A stretch of DNA of 64,000 nt, from positions 62,001 through 126,000 of the forward strand of contig CAWGPK010000004.1 in assembly GCA_963824405.1 (NCBI GenBank), in the 5' to 3' direction. The stretch comes from Palsa-189 sp963824405 (GTDB taxonomy: Bacteria; Acidobacteriota; Terriglobia; Acidiferrales; UBA7541). Positions 26,154 through 34,664 of this stretch are shown here, piece by piece. The stretch's first letter is position 1, and each line of letters starts with the position of its first letter. The notes below the pieces were generated by a model that worked only from the letters and a program-made list of their open reading frames with translations, did no database searches and was not told the origin of the DNA. A program made the position numbers and the translations under genes.

Positions 26154-27236
26154 CTAGGGGATCACCGCGACCTTCATCTCGCCGTTACGATTCTTCATGT
26201 GCTTGAACGTCAAGGGAAGCTCGCGCAAGGGGATTTCCGCATTGACGAAATCTCGCGCGCGAATTTCGCCGCGGGCAATGGCTTCGAGCGCTTCGCGAAT
26301 AAAGCGCGGAGTGTGATGAAAGGTGGACTTGATGGTGATCTCCGAGTAGTGCAGCGCCGTGGGGTCCACCTCCACGCGCGTCCCCTGCGGGCAGCCGCCG
26401 AAAAGATTCACCGTGCCTCCGCCGCGCACCATGCGCAACGCCCAATCCCACGTTTGCGGAAAACCCACAGCTTCGATCACCGAATCGGCTCCGCGGCTGC
26501 CTTCGGTCAGGCGGCGAACCGCCTCGATCGGATCGGGAAGATTGCTCACATCAAAAGCGGCCCGCGCTCCCATGCGCTCCGCCGCTTTCACTTGGCTCGC
26601 GCGCTTGCCCAGCGCGATCACGTTTACGCCCCGGCAGCAGAGCATGCGCACAAATTTCAACCCCAATGGCCCACACCCGATCAAGACGGTCGTGTCGCCA
26701 GGCTGGACGCCCGTTTCATGGATTCCGCGCAAAACGCAGGCGAGCGGCTCGACCATGGCCGCATCGATAAAGGAGACATGCGCCGGAATTTCCTGCATAT
26801 TCTGGCGCACGATGCGCCCCGGGATGCGGATGTATTCGGCATATGCGCCGTTATTGAAAAGCAAATCCTCGCACAAATTACTGCGTTCCTTGCGACAAAA
26901 GAAACAGACACCGCAGGGGGCCGAGTTCGCGGGAACTACGCGCGCGCCCACAGCCCAATTCTCGGCAGCTTCCGAGCCCACTTGCTCGATCACTCCGGCG
27001 AGTTCATGGCCGAAAACCGCTGGCGGAGTAATCATTCGCGCGTGGTAACCGCGCTTCCAAACCTTCAGATCGGTGCCGCAAGTGAGCGCCACTTTAACCC
27101 GCACCAGCACTTCGTCCGGCGCCAGGGTGGGAATCTCGATCTTTTCGATTTTCAAGTCCTCGCTGCCATAGAGCACCGCGGCGGTCATATGCCCGCTGGA
27201 CTTAGTTTCCGGCAGCGGCTGGGTCAGAGTTTCCAT
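26154..27236 (-). CDS. Zinc-dependent medium-chain dehydrogenase (second of two)
   Basis: A 360-residue alcohol-dehydrogenase-family enzyme. Visible are the catalytic-zinc Cys in LTCGTDLKVW, GHELAGVIEQVG, a structural-zinc Cys cluster (CGVCFFCRKERSNLC), and the NAD(P)-binding VLIGCGPLGLKFVRML. It lies between another family member and hpnC-hpnD with 25- and 37-bp gaps, so it belongs to the hopanoid operon. A role in oxidising a hopanoid side chain or precursor sugar is inferred from position only; the substrate is unknown. Confidence 0.88.
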   Translation of the reverse strand: METLTQPLPETKSSGHMTAAVLYGSEDLKIEKIEIPTLAPDEVLVRVKVALTCGTDLKVWKRGYHARMITPPAVFGHELAGVIEQVGSEAAENWAVGARVVPANSAPCGVCFFCRKERSNLCEDLLFNNGAYAEYIRIPGRIVRQNMQEIPAHVSFIDAAMVEPLACVLRGIHETGVQPGDTTVLIGCGPLGLKFVRMLCCRGVNVIALGKRASQVKAAERMGARAAFDVSNLPDPIEAVRRLTEGSRGADSVIEAVGFPQTWDWALRMVRGGGTVNLFGGCPQGTRVEVDPTALHYSEITIKSTFHHTPRFIREALEAIARGEIRARDFVNAEIPLRELPLTFKHMKNRNGEMKVAVIP

Positions 27237-27261
27237 TGCTTCAGATCCGGCTCCAAAAACT

Positions 27262-28362
27262 TCAAGGAACGATCAGAATTTTCAAGGAGTTGTTCGGCCG
27301 CGCCGCGAGACCTATGGCGGAGCCGAACTGCTCCAGGGAAAAACGGTGCGTGATGAGCTGCGACAACGGCAACTCCCGAGAGAAGACCAACGCCGCCGAC
27401 TCCTCCTGGCGATCCCACGCCGCGCTGTAGCTCCCCAGAATTTCTTTTTCTTCCACACCCACGGCGGCGGCGGGGAATTCGATCTTCATATGCGGGTCGT
27501 TTTGCGCAAAAAGTAGGATGCGTCCACCGGGCCGGGCGATAGCCAGCCCTTCGGCAAGCGCAGAGGGCACCGGCACGGCTACCAGCACCACATCCGCTCC
27601 TCGTCCTTCCGTGCGGGCGCGAATTTCATCCGCAACCGAACGGGCCAAGGGATCGAATGCCGCGGTCGCACCCAAACGCTCGCTCACGGCGCGCCGCTCC
27701 AGCATCGGATCGGTGGTGAACACAAGAGCGCCGGCCCGCCGTGCGAGCAGCATCAAGAGCAAGCCGATGGGACCTTGTCCAATCACTACAACGCTTTCGC
27801 AGGCGGCGATACGCGCTTTCTCTACTGCCTTCAGGCAGGTGTTCACCGGCTCGACGAACGTGGCTTCCTCGAAGCTCACCTCGTCTGGAATCCTGACCAT
27901 GCCCCGCTCCACGATCCAGGGCATGGCCCGCACGTATTCGGCGAAGCCTCCCCCATTCGGCTCGAAGCCCGCAGTCAGCCCTACCTTCTTATAGGCCGCG
28001 CATTGCGAGAAAAGCCGCCGTTCGCAATAAAAGCAAGCTCCGCAGGGAATGTGGTGGAAGCTGACCACGCGGTCGCCTTCCTTCCATCTCCGCACCCCGC
28101 GTCCAACCGCGGCGATCGTCCCGGCGGCCTCATGCCCCAAAATCTGAGGAGGCGCGAGGAAGCCGTGCTGTATCTTTTTCAGATCCGTGCCGCAGATTCC
28201 ACAGGCGCCCACACGAATCAGAACTTCGCCGTCGCCAATTTGCGGGACGGCGACATCCTCGGTGGCTACCTGGCCGGGGCCGCGATATACACCCGCGCGC
28301 ATTTTTGCGGGAAGCGTTTGGGGATTTTCCGGAGATGCGACGAGATGGGAGGCCATACTCAT
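27262..28362 (-). CDS. Zinc-dependent medium-chain dehydrogenase (first of two)
   Basis: A 366-residue paralogue of the next gene with the same architecture. It has GACGICGTDLKKIQ (catalytic Cys), LGHEAAGTIAAVGRG, the Cys cluster CGACFYCERRLFSQC, and VVVIGQGPIGLLLMLLARRA. Its start overlaps the hpnG stop (ATGA), giving tight coupling. The two paralogues in tandem suggest a two-step or heteromeric oxidation. ATG 28302 (MRAGVY) is a possible shorter start. Confidence 0.88.
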   Translation of the reverse strand: MSMASHLVASPENPQTLPAKMRAGVYRGPGQVATEDVAVPQIGDGEVLIRVGACGICGTDLKKIQHGFLAPPQILGHEAAGTIAAVGRGVRRWKEGDRVVSFHHIPCGACFYCERRLFSQCAAYKKVGLTAGFEPNGGGFAEYVRAMPWIVERGMVRIPDEVSFEEATFVEPVNTCLKAVEKARIAACESVVVIGQGPIGLLLMLLARRAGALVFTTDPMLERRAVSERLGATAAFDPLARSVADEIRARTEGRGADVVLVAVPVPSALAEGLAIARPGGRILLFAQNDPHMKIEFPAAAVGVEEKEILGSYSAAWDRQEESAALVFSRELPLSQLITHRFSLEQFGSAIGLAARPNNSLKILIVP

Positions 28363-29114
28363 GTGGCCGCCACCATCTCCGATTGCGAAAGGTCCAGCCG
28401 GGCGCTGAGCAATAGCAGATAATGATCCAGGAACTCAGCCAGTTGCCGGGCCGCGAACCGGCAGTCGCGCGCCAGGCGGAAAAGCCCAGGCAAACCTTGC
28501 GGCTGGCGAACGATTTGCGCCAGCAGGGCGCTCATGCGGATCTGTCCCCGCGCATCGCGAGCCTTGTCGAAATCATAAGGCAGCGAGCACGAAGCCGTGT
28601 CGCTCACCGCACGGATGGCCGCGGCACGCACCCCGCGCCGAGCGGCTTCCGCTAAAATTTCAAAGCTTTCCATCTCCACGGCGTCCGCTTCGACTTGCAG
28701 CGCCAACTTCTGCTCCGCATCGGCGATCAGGTGCTCCGAGGTAAGGAATCGCTCGACCTGCTGGGCTCCCGCCTCTTGAGCGACGGCGAGAAGTTGATGA
28801 TCGCTGGCCACAGCCAGCTCCCGCTCCGCGCGCAACACCACGCGCCCCGCTAAGATCGTGCCCACGTTCAGGTCTGCGTTCAGCGCCCCCACAAAACCGC
28901 TCGAAATGCAGATATCCGCGGGCGAGGTCAAAGCCCAGCGCGTAGCCTCGGCGGCCGCGGCTGTGCCCATGCCGGTCACCAGCGCCCTCACGGCGTTGCC
29001 ACCGATCTCAGAGATATACAGCGCGAATGGCTCGTGTGCGATCTGGCGGAAATCATGATGCCGGCTCCACACAGCAAATTCGCTTGCCACAGCGAACGTA
29101 ATCAGGATCTTCAT
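28359..29114 (-). CDS. hpnG: Adenosylhopane nucleosidase HpnG
   Basis: HpnG removes adenine from adenosylhopane to give ribosylhopane. The 251-residue protein has the purine nucleosidase/phosphorylase fold. It shows ITFAVASEFAVWSR at the N-terminus, VTGMGTAAAAEATRWAL, ICISSGFVGALN, and the nucleoside-binding VEMESFEILAEAARRGVRAA with IRAVSDTA. It lies between hpnA and a zinc dehydrogenase in the operon, downstream of hpnH whose product is its substrate. Confidence 0.9.
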   Translation of the reverse strand: MKILITFAVASEFAVWSRHHDFRQIAHEPFALYISEIGGNAVRALVTGMGTAAAAEATRWALTSPADICISSGFVGALNADLNVGTILAGRVVLRAERELAVASDHQLLAVAQEAGAQQVERFLTSEHLIADAEQKLALQVEADAVEMESFEILAEAARRGVRAAAIRAVSDTASCSLPYDFDKARDARGQIRMSALLAQIVRQPQGLPGLFRLARDCRFAARQLAEFLDHYLLLLSARLDLSQSEMVAAT

Positions 29115-29153
29115 CCTCGTACTGCAACTTCCCAGTGTGCTTTATCAAATCCC

Positions 29154-30179
29154 TCAGGCCGCCCGCGCGGCCGCCATGCCTGCGGAGCGCACGATGCGGA
29201 CGTACCCGTTCGACTCGTACCAACGCACCGCGCGTTCCAAGGCCGCAGCCACCGGCCCGGGCGAGAATCCCAATTCGACCCGCGCTTTTTCCGAATTCAC
29301 AAACATGTTGTGGCGCGCCATGCGCACGCCCTCGAGCGGAATACGCGGCTCGCGCCCGAGCAAAATCGATAGCGCCGCATCTCCGTACCCTGCCGCCATC
29401 GCCAGCACATGCGGAACGCGCACGCGCGGGGCAGGCCGTCCCGACACGCGGGAAAGAATCTCCAACGCTTGCTTCAGCGTAAGATTCTCGCCGCCAAGAA
29501 TGTACCGCTCGCCCACGCGCCCGCGCTCGGCCGCCAGAAGATGTCCCGCGGCGGCGTCCTCCACGGGCACGAAGTTCAACCCCGTATTTACGTAGGCGGG
29601 CATTCGCCCGTTCAAGAAATCGACAATGATTCGGCCCGTGGGTGTCGGTTTGGCATCGCCCGGTCCGACGGGCGTCGTCGGATTCACGATAACGACAGGC
29701 AATCCCGCCTTAGCCGCCCTTTTGGCCTCTTGCTCCGCCAGCCACTTCGAGCGTTTATAAGCGCCGATCATCTCGCTAAGTGAGCTATCCACCCTCTCGT
29801 CGGGCAGAGTGCCTTGACGCGGCACAGCCACAGTTCCCACCGTGCTGGTGTAAACGAACTTCTCCACCCTGGCGCGGCCGGCGGCATCCAGCAGGTTTCG
29901 CGTGCCCTGCACATTTGATTCGTAAATCTCGCGCGGGTCGCGCGCCCACAGGCGATAATCGGCAGCCACGTGATATACGGTGCGAACGCCGGACAGAGCT
30001 CTGTCCGATGAGGAGGGATCGCGCAGATCGCCTTCCACCCGCTCGGCCGGCAAGCCGTCGATCAGTTTCGTCTGGCTCGTCGACCGCAGCAGCAGGCGCA
30101 CCTTTTCGCCGTGCTCGGTGAGCAGCCGCGCCACATGGCTGCCCAGGAATCCGCTCGCGCCGGTGACCAGCGTGGTCAT
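29154..30179 (-). CDS. hpnA: Hopanoid-associated NAD-dependent sugar epimerase/dehydratase HpnA
   Basis: A 341-residue short-chain (extended SDR) enzyme. It has TLVTGASGFLGSHVARLL for NAD(P) binding, VYHVAADYRLWARDP, and the catalytic YKRSK following TSTVGTVAVP. Family members sit in hopanoid clusters; the exact reaction on the hopanoid side chain is not settled. ATG 30179 overlaps the hpnH stop by four bases and is chosen over the longer open frame starting at 30308, which runs into hpnH. Confidence 0.92.
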   Translation of the reverse strand: MTTLVTGASGFLGSHVARLLTEHGEKVRLLLRSTSQTKLIDGLPAERVEGDLRDPSSSDRALSGVRTVYHVAADYRLWARDPREIYESNVQGTRNLLDAAGRARVEKFVYTSTVGTVAVPRQGTLPDERVDSSLSEMIGAYKRSKWLAEQEAKRAAKAGLPVVIVNPTTPVGPGDAKPTPTGRIIVDFLNGRMPAYVNTGLNFVPVEDAAAGHLLAAERGRVGERYILGGENLTLKQALEILSRVSGRPAPRVRVPHVLAMAAGYGDAALSILLGREPRIPLEGVRMARHNMFVNSEKARVELGFSPGPVAAALERAVRWYESNGYVRIVRSAGMAAARAA

Positions 30180-31294
30180 AGTACCCGTAATCTTCCGTCC
30201 GGCGAAACGACATCCGGAGGCGGCGGCATGGGCGTTCCGCTTCCGGCGCCGAAATCGCCGCCAGAGCTGCCTTTGGGATTGCCTCCCATGCGTCCGGAAA
30301 ATTGCCACTTCAGCATCTTCCAGGTATCGCCTAAGTGCCGCTTCGCGCCCAGAATCGGCGAAGGCTCAAAACCAACATGCATCATGCAATCCGCGCAGCG
30401 CGGGTCGTTTCCAGGGCCGTATTTCTCCCAGGGAGTCTTGGCGATCAGCTCGCCATAAGAATCGTAGTGGTTGTCGGTAATGAGGTAGCAGGGCCCTTTC
30501 CATCCGCGCGGGTTGAAGGTGGGCGTGCCCCAGGCGGTGCAGTCCAGCTCCCGTTCGCCGCGCAAAAAGTCCAGATAGATGGGCGAAACCATCAGGTTGT
30601 ATTTGTCGAGCAATGCCAGGGCCTTGCGGAACTTATCGCGCACATCCTCGCGCGACATGAAAATATCCTTGGTCATCACTGCCGCGTAGTTGTACGCGGG
30701 AGAAAGCATGTAGCCATCGACGCCTAGCGTGTCGAGGTATTCGTAAAGCTCCGCGATTTCGTCCAGGTCTGTCTCCTTGTAGATCGTGGTATTGGAGCAG
30801 ACCAGAAAACCCGCTGCCTTGGCGGCTTTGATGCCTTCCACGGCTTCGCGAAACACGCCGTCTCGCTCCACGCAAAGGTCGTGGGTGCGCTCCATGCCGT
30901 CGAGATGCACGTTCCAGAAGAAGCTCGACGTCGGCCGGAACTCATGAAGGCGCTTGCGGATAAACATTCCGTTGGTGCAAAGAATGATGTGCTTCCCGCG
31001 ATCCAGAATCTCCCCGGCGAGCTTTCCGATTTCGGGATAGATCATGGGTTCGCCGCCGCAGATGGAGACCACCGGCGCGCCGCAATCGTCCACGGCCGCC
31101 AGGCATTGATCCACAGTCAGCGTTTCGTTGATCGTCGACTTGTATTCGCGGATGCGGCCGCAACCCGTGCACGTCAGGTTGCAGGCGTGCAGTGGTTCCA
31201 GCATCAGCACCATGGGGAATTTCTCGGTTCCACGCAAGCGCTTGCTCGCGATGTACTTGGCCAGGTTCGTGGTCATCTTCAGCGGGTATCTCAT
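30176..31294 (-). CDS. hpnH: Adenosylhopane synthase HpnH (radical SAM)
   Basis: HpnH joins a 5'-deoxyadenosyl group to diploptene, the first step of C35 hopanoid synthesis. The 372-residue protein carries the radical-SAM cluster motif CNLTCTGCGRI near residue 38. It also has ICGGEPMIYPEI (SAM binding) and the C-terminal HpnH signature NPRGWKGPCYLITDNHYDSY with further Cys residues (CADCMMH). The ATG at 31294 overlaps the shc stop (TGATG). The Gly/Pro-rich tail is probably disordered. Confidence 0.95.
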   Translation of the reverse strand: MRYPLKMTTNLAKYIASKRLRGTEKFPMVLMLEPLHACNLTCTGCGRIREYKSTINETLTVDQCLAAVDDCGAPVVSICGGEPMIYPEIGKLAGEILDRGKHIILCTNGMFIRKRLHEFRPTSSFFWNVHLDGMERTHDLCVERDGVFREAVEGIKAAKAAGFLVCSNTTIYKETDLDEIAELYEYLDTLGVDGYMLSPAYNYAAVMTKDIFMSREDVRDKFRKALALLDKYNLMVSPIYLDFLRGERELDCTAWGTPTFNPRGWKGPCYLITDNHYDSYGELIAKTPWEKYGPGNDPRCADCMMHVGFEPSPILGAKRHLGDTWKMLKWQFSGRMGGNPKGSSGGDFGAGSGTPMPPPPDVVSPDGRLRVL

Positions 31295-32406
31295 CAATTG
31301 CCTCGTGTGGCGCCGCGGAGCTGTTCTCCCTCCGGGCGAATCTCAAATGCGTGGAACTCTCGCGTACCTTCCAATTGGTTGCGATATCGTGAAAGCGCGT
31401 ACAAAGGAAAATAGTTTCGATAAAGGTGGTATTTCAAATAGAAGACGCCCGGGAAGCCGGTCCCGGTAAACTCTTGTTCGTCCCAGGAACCGTCGGCATT
31501 CTGCTGTCGCAGCAGGTGTTGTACGGCTTTTTCTACCGCGGGGTCGTGTTCTTCGGTTGCGGCCAGAAGGCCGATCAGCCCCCACGCCGTCTGCGACGGA
31601 GTGCTGGAGCCTTGCCCCTTCAGTTTTGGATCGTAATAGGAAGCGATGGACTCCCCGAAGCCGCCGTCTTCGTTCTGCACGGCCCGCAGCCAAGCCACGG
31701 CGCGCTGGCAATACTCGCGGGCACTGAGGGCAATGGTTTCGAGCGCGCGCAAAACCCCGCTGGTGCCGTACACGTAGTTCACGCCCCAGCGTCCGTACCA
31801 GGGGCCCTCCGCCGTCTGCTCCTGCGTAAGATAGTCCACGCCTCGCTTGACCGCAGGGTGCGTCGAGGACCAGCCGTTCCGGCCGAGACACTCCAGCACG
31901 CGCGCCGTCACGTCCGCCGAAGATGGATCGATCATGGCGTTGTGATCCGCGAAGGGAATTTCCGTGAGAACGTGGCGGTCGTTGTTCTTATCGAAAGCGC
32001 CCCACCCGCCGTCGCGATTTTGCATCGAGAGCAGCCATTCCACACCCCGCCGGGCCGCAGCACTCAGTCGCGGACGATCCGGATAATCCACGCGCTGCAA
32101 AGCCATCAGCACAAAAGCCGTGTCGTCCACATCCGGATAGAAATCGTTGCGAAACTCGAAGACCCACCCGCCCGGCAGGGCATTGCGATTCTTTACCTGC
32201 CAGTCGCCTGAACCGAGAACTTGATTTTCGAGCAGCCACCCGGTGGCGCGGACCAGCGCGGGATGGTCTGGTGCGACCCCCGCTTCTTCGAGCGCCACCA
32301 TGGCAATCGCCGTGTCCCAAACCGGCGAGATGCATGGCTGCAAGCGAATCGTCTCTCCGTCTTCGATTTCATACTTCGCAAGTTGCCCAATTTCGCGAGC
32401 GGTCAA
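31294..32406 (-). CDS. shc: Squalene-hopene cyclase, 3' fragment after frameshift
   Basis: This is the C-terminal half of squalene-hopene cyclase, which folds squalene into hopene at the membrane. It holds the catalytic acid motif DVDD (in FYPDVDDTAFVLMALQ) and several QW repeats (QNRDGGWGAFDKNNDR; QNADGSWDE). Homology continues upstream of the TTG at 32406 in this frame (GYSPDDPL), so that codon is not a natural start. One extra base in the run at 32425-32427 joins it to the 5' fragment, giving the normal length of about 670 residues. If the frameshift is real, the operon's key enzyme is split. Confidence 0.92.
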   Translation of the reverse strand: MTAREIGQLAKYEIEDGETIRLQPCISPVWDTAIAMVALEEAGVAPDHPALVRATGWLLENQVLGSGDWQVKNRNALPGGWVFEFRNDFYPDVDDTAFVLMALQRVDYPDRPRLSAAARRGVEWLLSMQNRDGGWGAFDKNNDRHVLTEIPFADHNAMIDPSSADVTARVLECLGRNGWSSTHPAVKRGVDYLTQEQTAEGPWYGRWGVNYVYGTSGVLRALETIALSAREYCQRAVAWLRAVQNEDGGFGESIASYYDPKLKGQGSSTPSQTAWGLIGLLAATEEHDPAVEKAVQHLLRQQNADGSWDEQEFTGTGFPGVFYLKYHLYRNYFPLYALSRYRNQLEGTREFHAFEIRPEGEQLRGATRGN

Positions 32407-33314
32407 GGGGTCATCCGGAGAATACCCAGGGCCACTAATGCGAAGACGGCGTTCATCATTGCCGGATAGATGGCGCCCAACCCATCGCTGCGCTCCAGGT
32501 GCTCGAGCAGCCAGTTCTGGGCCTGCTTCAAAGCGCGCTGCCGAAGCGGCTTCCAGGGCACGCGCTCGTAGAGTTTCAAGGCGCGGTCGAGCGCCAGAAA
32601 AAAGTTCCTCCAGCTGAAGAAACGATCGCTGCGGGTGAAGGCGGAAGATTTAGCCGCCCCATGGCGGAAGAGTTCGTCAACCCGAACAGGCTCCGGCAAT
32701 TTCCACTCCGGCTTGCGCGCATAAAGAATCGCCAGGGGAATCACGATTCCGCGGGTCCAGGAGGACATCTCGTAAATGTTGATCGCAAACCAGGAGGGAA
32801 GCAGCATCAGTTCCGGCGGGATTGCCGGCACCATCTCCCAGGCTACAGCTCCCACCAAAGCGAGGTAGAACCGGGTGTAGGAGTTGGTCGATTCCAATCC
32901 CCCCAGTTCCAGCACGCGCGCTCGAGCACGTTCCATGTGCGGCTGGTCCGGGCGGTCCCCGGCGAGCTTGAGAGCAAAATAGGCCTTAACCGTGGCATTG
33001 AGCTCGGAAGGGCCTCCGAAGTAGATGTTCCAGCCGCCATCCGGCAATTGGCGCTGGCGAATGTAATTCGCAAGTTTGCTGACGCGCTGAGGATCGGCCT
33101 TATCCAGAATGTGCAGATAAAAAATGTAATCGGACTCGAGCGTCGTATCCGCTTCGAGTTCTCCCACCCAGTAGCCTTCCGAGGCCTGCAGAGAGAGTAA
33201 ATGCTTCACGCCCCGGCCCACTGCATCAGCCAGTTCTTCGGCCCATGCGCTGCGCGGTGCGGTCTGCGGCCCGCCCACTGCGGTTTCAAGCCCGATCCTG
33301 GTGCTGGATGCCAT
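32403..33314 (-). CDS. shc: Squalene-hopene cyclase, 5' fragment before frameshift
   Basis: The N-terminal half of the cyclase has the expected segments: LLSLQASEGYWVGELEADTT, a QW motif (QRQLPDGGWNIYFGGPSEL), LMLLPSWFAINIYEMSSWTR, and SDGLGAIYPAMMNAVFALVA. After VAL the frame departs from the family and stops within six codons. Restoring one G in the GGG run (plus-strand CCC at 32425-32427) gives GYSPDDPLTAREIG and continues into the next fragment. It is the first gene of the hopanoid operon; ATG 33314 lies right after GAGGGGGAG. Confidence 0.92.
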   Translation of the reverse strand: MASSTRIGLETAVGGPQTAPRSAWAEELADAVGRGVKHLLSLQASEGYWVGELEADTTLESDYIFYLHILDKADPQRVSKLANYIRQRQLPDGGWNIYFGGPSELNATVKAYFALKLAGDRPDQPHMERARARVLELGGLESTNSYTRFYLALVGAVAWEMVPAIPPELMLLPSWFAINIYEMSSWTRGIVIPLAILYARKPEWKLPEPVRVDELFRHGAAKSSAFTRSDRFFSWRNFFLALDRALKLYERVPWKPLRQRALKQAQNWLLEHLERSDGLGAIYPAMMNAVFALVALGILRMTP

Positions 33315-33361
33315 CTCCCCCTCAGATGCACACTACAGCCGAACGGCTGTCATAGTAATTA

Positions 33362-33378
33362 TGTAACAACTTGTTACA
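33362..33378. promoter_or_regulatory. Perfect 17-bp palindrome upstream of shc
   Basis: TGTAACAA-C-TTGTTACA is a perfect inverted repeat 48 bp upstream of the shc start, next to the AT-rich minus-strand TACTAT that could be a -10 box. It has the form of an operator for a dimeric regulator. The same 292-bp gap also has CAGCC-GAAC-GGCTG just after it and a near-palindrome GGGTCGTGCATGACCC at 33436-33451. Confidence 0.5.
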
Positions 33379-33606
33379 CGCACACCCATAACTGGCAGGG
33401 GTTTTGCCTTCGGGATGAGGCTCAGCCTAGATCTTGGGTCGTGCATGACCCGTGTACCCCAAAACCTGACCACCCCTGGCCAAATCATTATCGGGCACTA
33501 TCGACTTGCCGGTCAACAGTAATGAAAAGAACGGGATGTTTAGCTGTGAGGAATCGAAATTTTGTGAGGTTTTGCTCTTGAGATTTCCAGAGCCCAGCTC
33601 AATTCG

Positions 33607-34638
33607 TCACTTTTTGTCTTTCTCCAACGCCCGAATGCGCTCAGCCAATTCGGGCAGGCGCGTGAACCATCCATACTGCTCCTTAAATCGCTCGATGGGC
33701 CGCGCCGGCGTGCCCCACACCGTCTGTCCGCGGCGAATTACCTTCCCGCTGGGGATGCCGGCTTGAGCTCCGGCAACGCATCCAGCCTCTAGGCGGCAAT
33801 GATCGGCAATACCCACCTGCCCGCCGATCACTACGTCTTCTTCAATGACCGAAGATCCTGCCACGCCGGTTTGCGCGGCGATCAGTGTTCGCTCGCCAAC
33901 TTGCACGTTGTGCGCCAGGTGTACGAGGTTATCGAGTTTTGCTTGCGCGCCCAGGCGGGTAACGCCCAGCGAACCCCTGGCAATCGTTGTATTCGCGCCG
34001 ATCTCCACGTCGTCAGCGACCTCCAGGTTGCCGACCTGCGGGAATTTCCAATGCTTGCCCTTCTCGGCTACATGATCGGTCACATACCCGAAACCGTCGC
34101 ACCCCAGGACCGCGCCTGAATGTATGGTCACGTTGCGGCCGATCTTGACCCCGGGATAAAGCGTCACGCGGGGATATAGCCGGCAACCGTCTCCGAGCTG
34201 CGCGCCTCGTCCCACAAAGCAGAACGCTCCGATTTGCACGCCTTCGCCGATTTCAACTTCTTCCTCGATCACCGCGAAGGGACCCACGGCTGCGCCCCGC
34301 CTCAGGCGCGCCGATTCCGCGATAACCGCCGTCGGATGCACCCCCTCGGCCAGTGTCGACGGGGGAACCAACCAAGCGGCCGCCTTCGCGAAGGCCATCT
34401 TCGGCCGGGAAGCCAAAATCAGGGTTTTGCCTGGTATGGGCAGATCCGGGGAGGTAATCACACAACTCGCGGCCGATTGAATCACGCGCTCCCGATGGCG
34501 AATGGAATCCAGGTAAACCAGATCGTCGGCTTCCGCCGCCTCCGGGCTCGCCACTCCTTTCAAATTCAAGTCCGCTTCGCCCTGAAGGGCGCAGCCCAGA
34601 AACTGAGCCAAATCTCCGGCCGTACGATTCGCCACCAT
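33607..34638 (-). CDS. lpxD: UDP-3-O-acylglucosamine N-acyltransferase LpxD
   Basis: LpxD adds the second 3-hydroxyacyl chain in lipid A biosynthesis. The 343-residue protein has an N-terminal uridine-binding domain and a long left-handed beta-helix of hexapeptide repeats (VQIGAFCFVGRGAQLGDGCR; VKIGRNVTIHSGAVLGCDGF). It carries the family signature GCDGFGYV and the HLAHNVQVGERTLIAAQTGV segment with the catalytic His. The C-terminal helix (RLPELAERIRALEKD) is also present. It follows the LpxL-like gene by 26 bp, marking a lipid A operon and a diderm cell. Confidence 0.95.
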   Translation of the reverse strand: MVANRTAGDLAQFLGCALQGEADLNLKGVASPEAAEADDLVYLDSIRHRERVIQSAASCVITSPDLPIPGKTLILASRPKMAFAKAAAWLVPPSTLAEGVHPTAVIAESARLRRGAAVGPFAVIEEEVEIGEGVQIGAFCFVGRGAQLGDGCRLYPRVTLYPGVKIGRNVTIHSGAVLGCDGFGYVTDHVAEKGKHWKFPQVGNLEVADDVEIGANTTIARGSLGVTRLGAQAKLDNLVHLAHNVQVGERTLIAAQTGVAGSSVIEEDVVIGGQVGIADHCRLEAGCVAGAQAGIPSGKVIRRGQTVWGTPARPIERFKEQYGWFTRLPELAERIRALEKDKK

Positions 34639-34664
34639 TACGGAATCTCCTTCGCGGGAGCGAC

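Noticed and set aside
26040..27353. 437-codon plus-strand frame opposite the dehydrogenase
   Set aside because: Shadow of the zinc dehydrogenase, whose motifs are complete on the minus strand.
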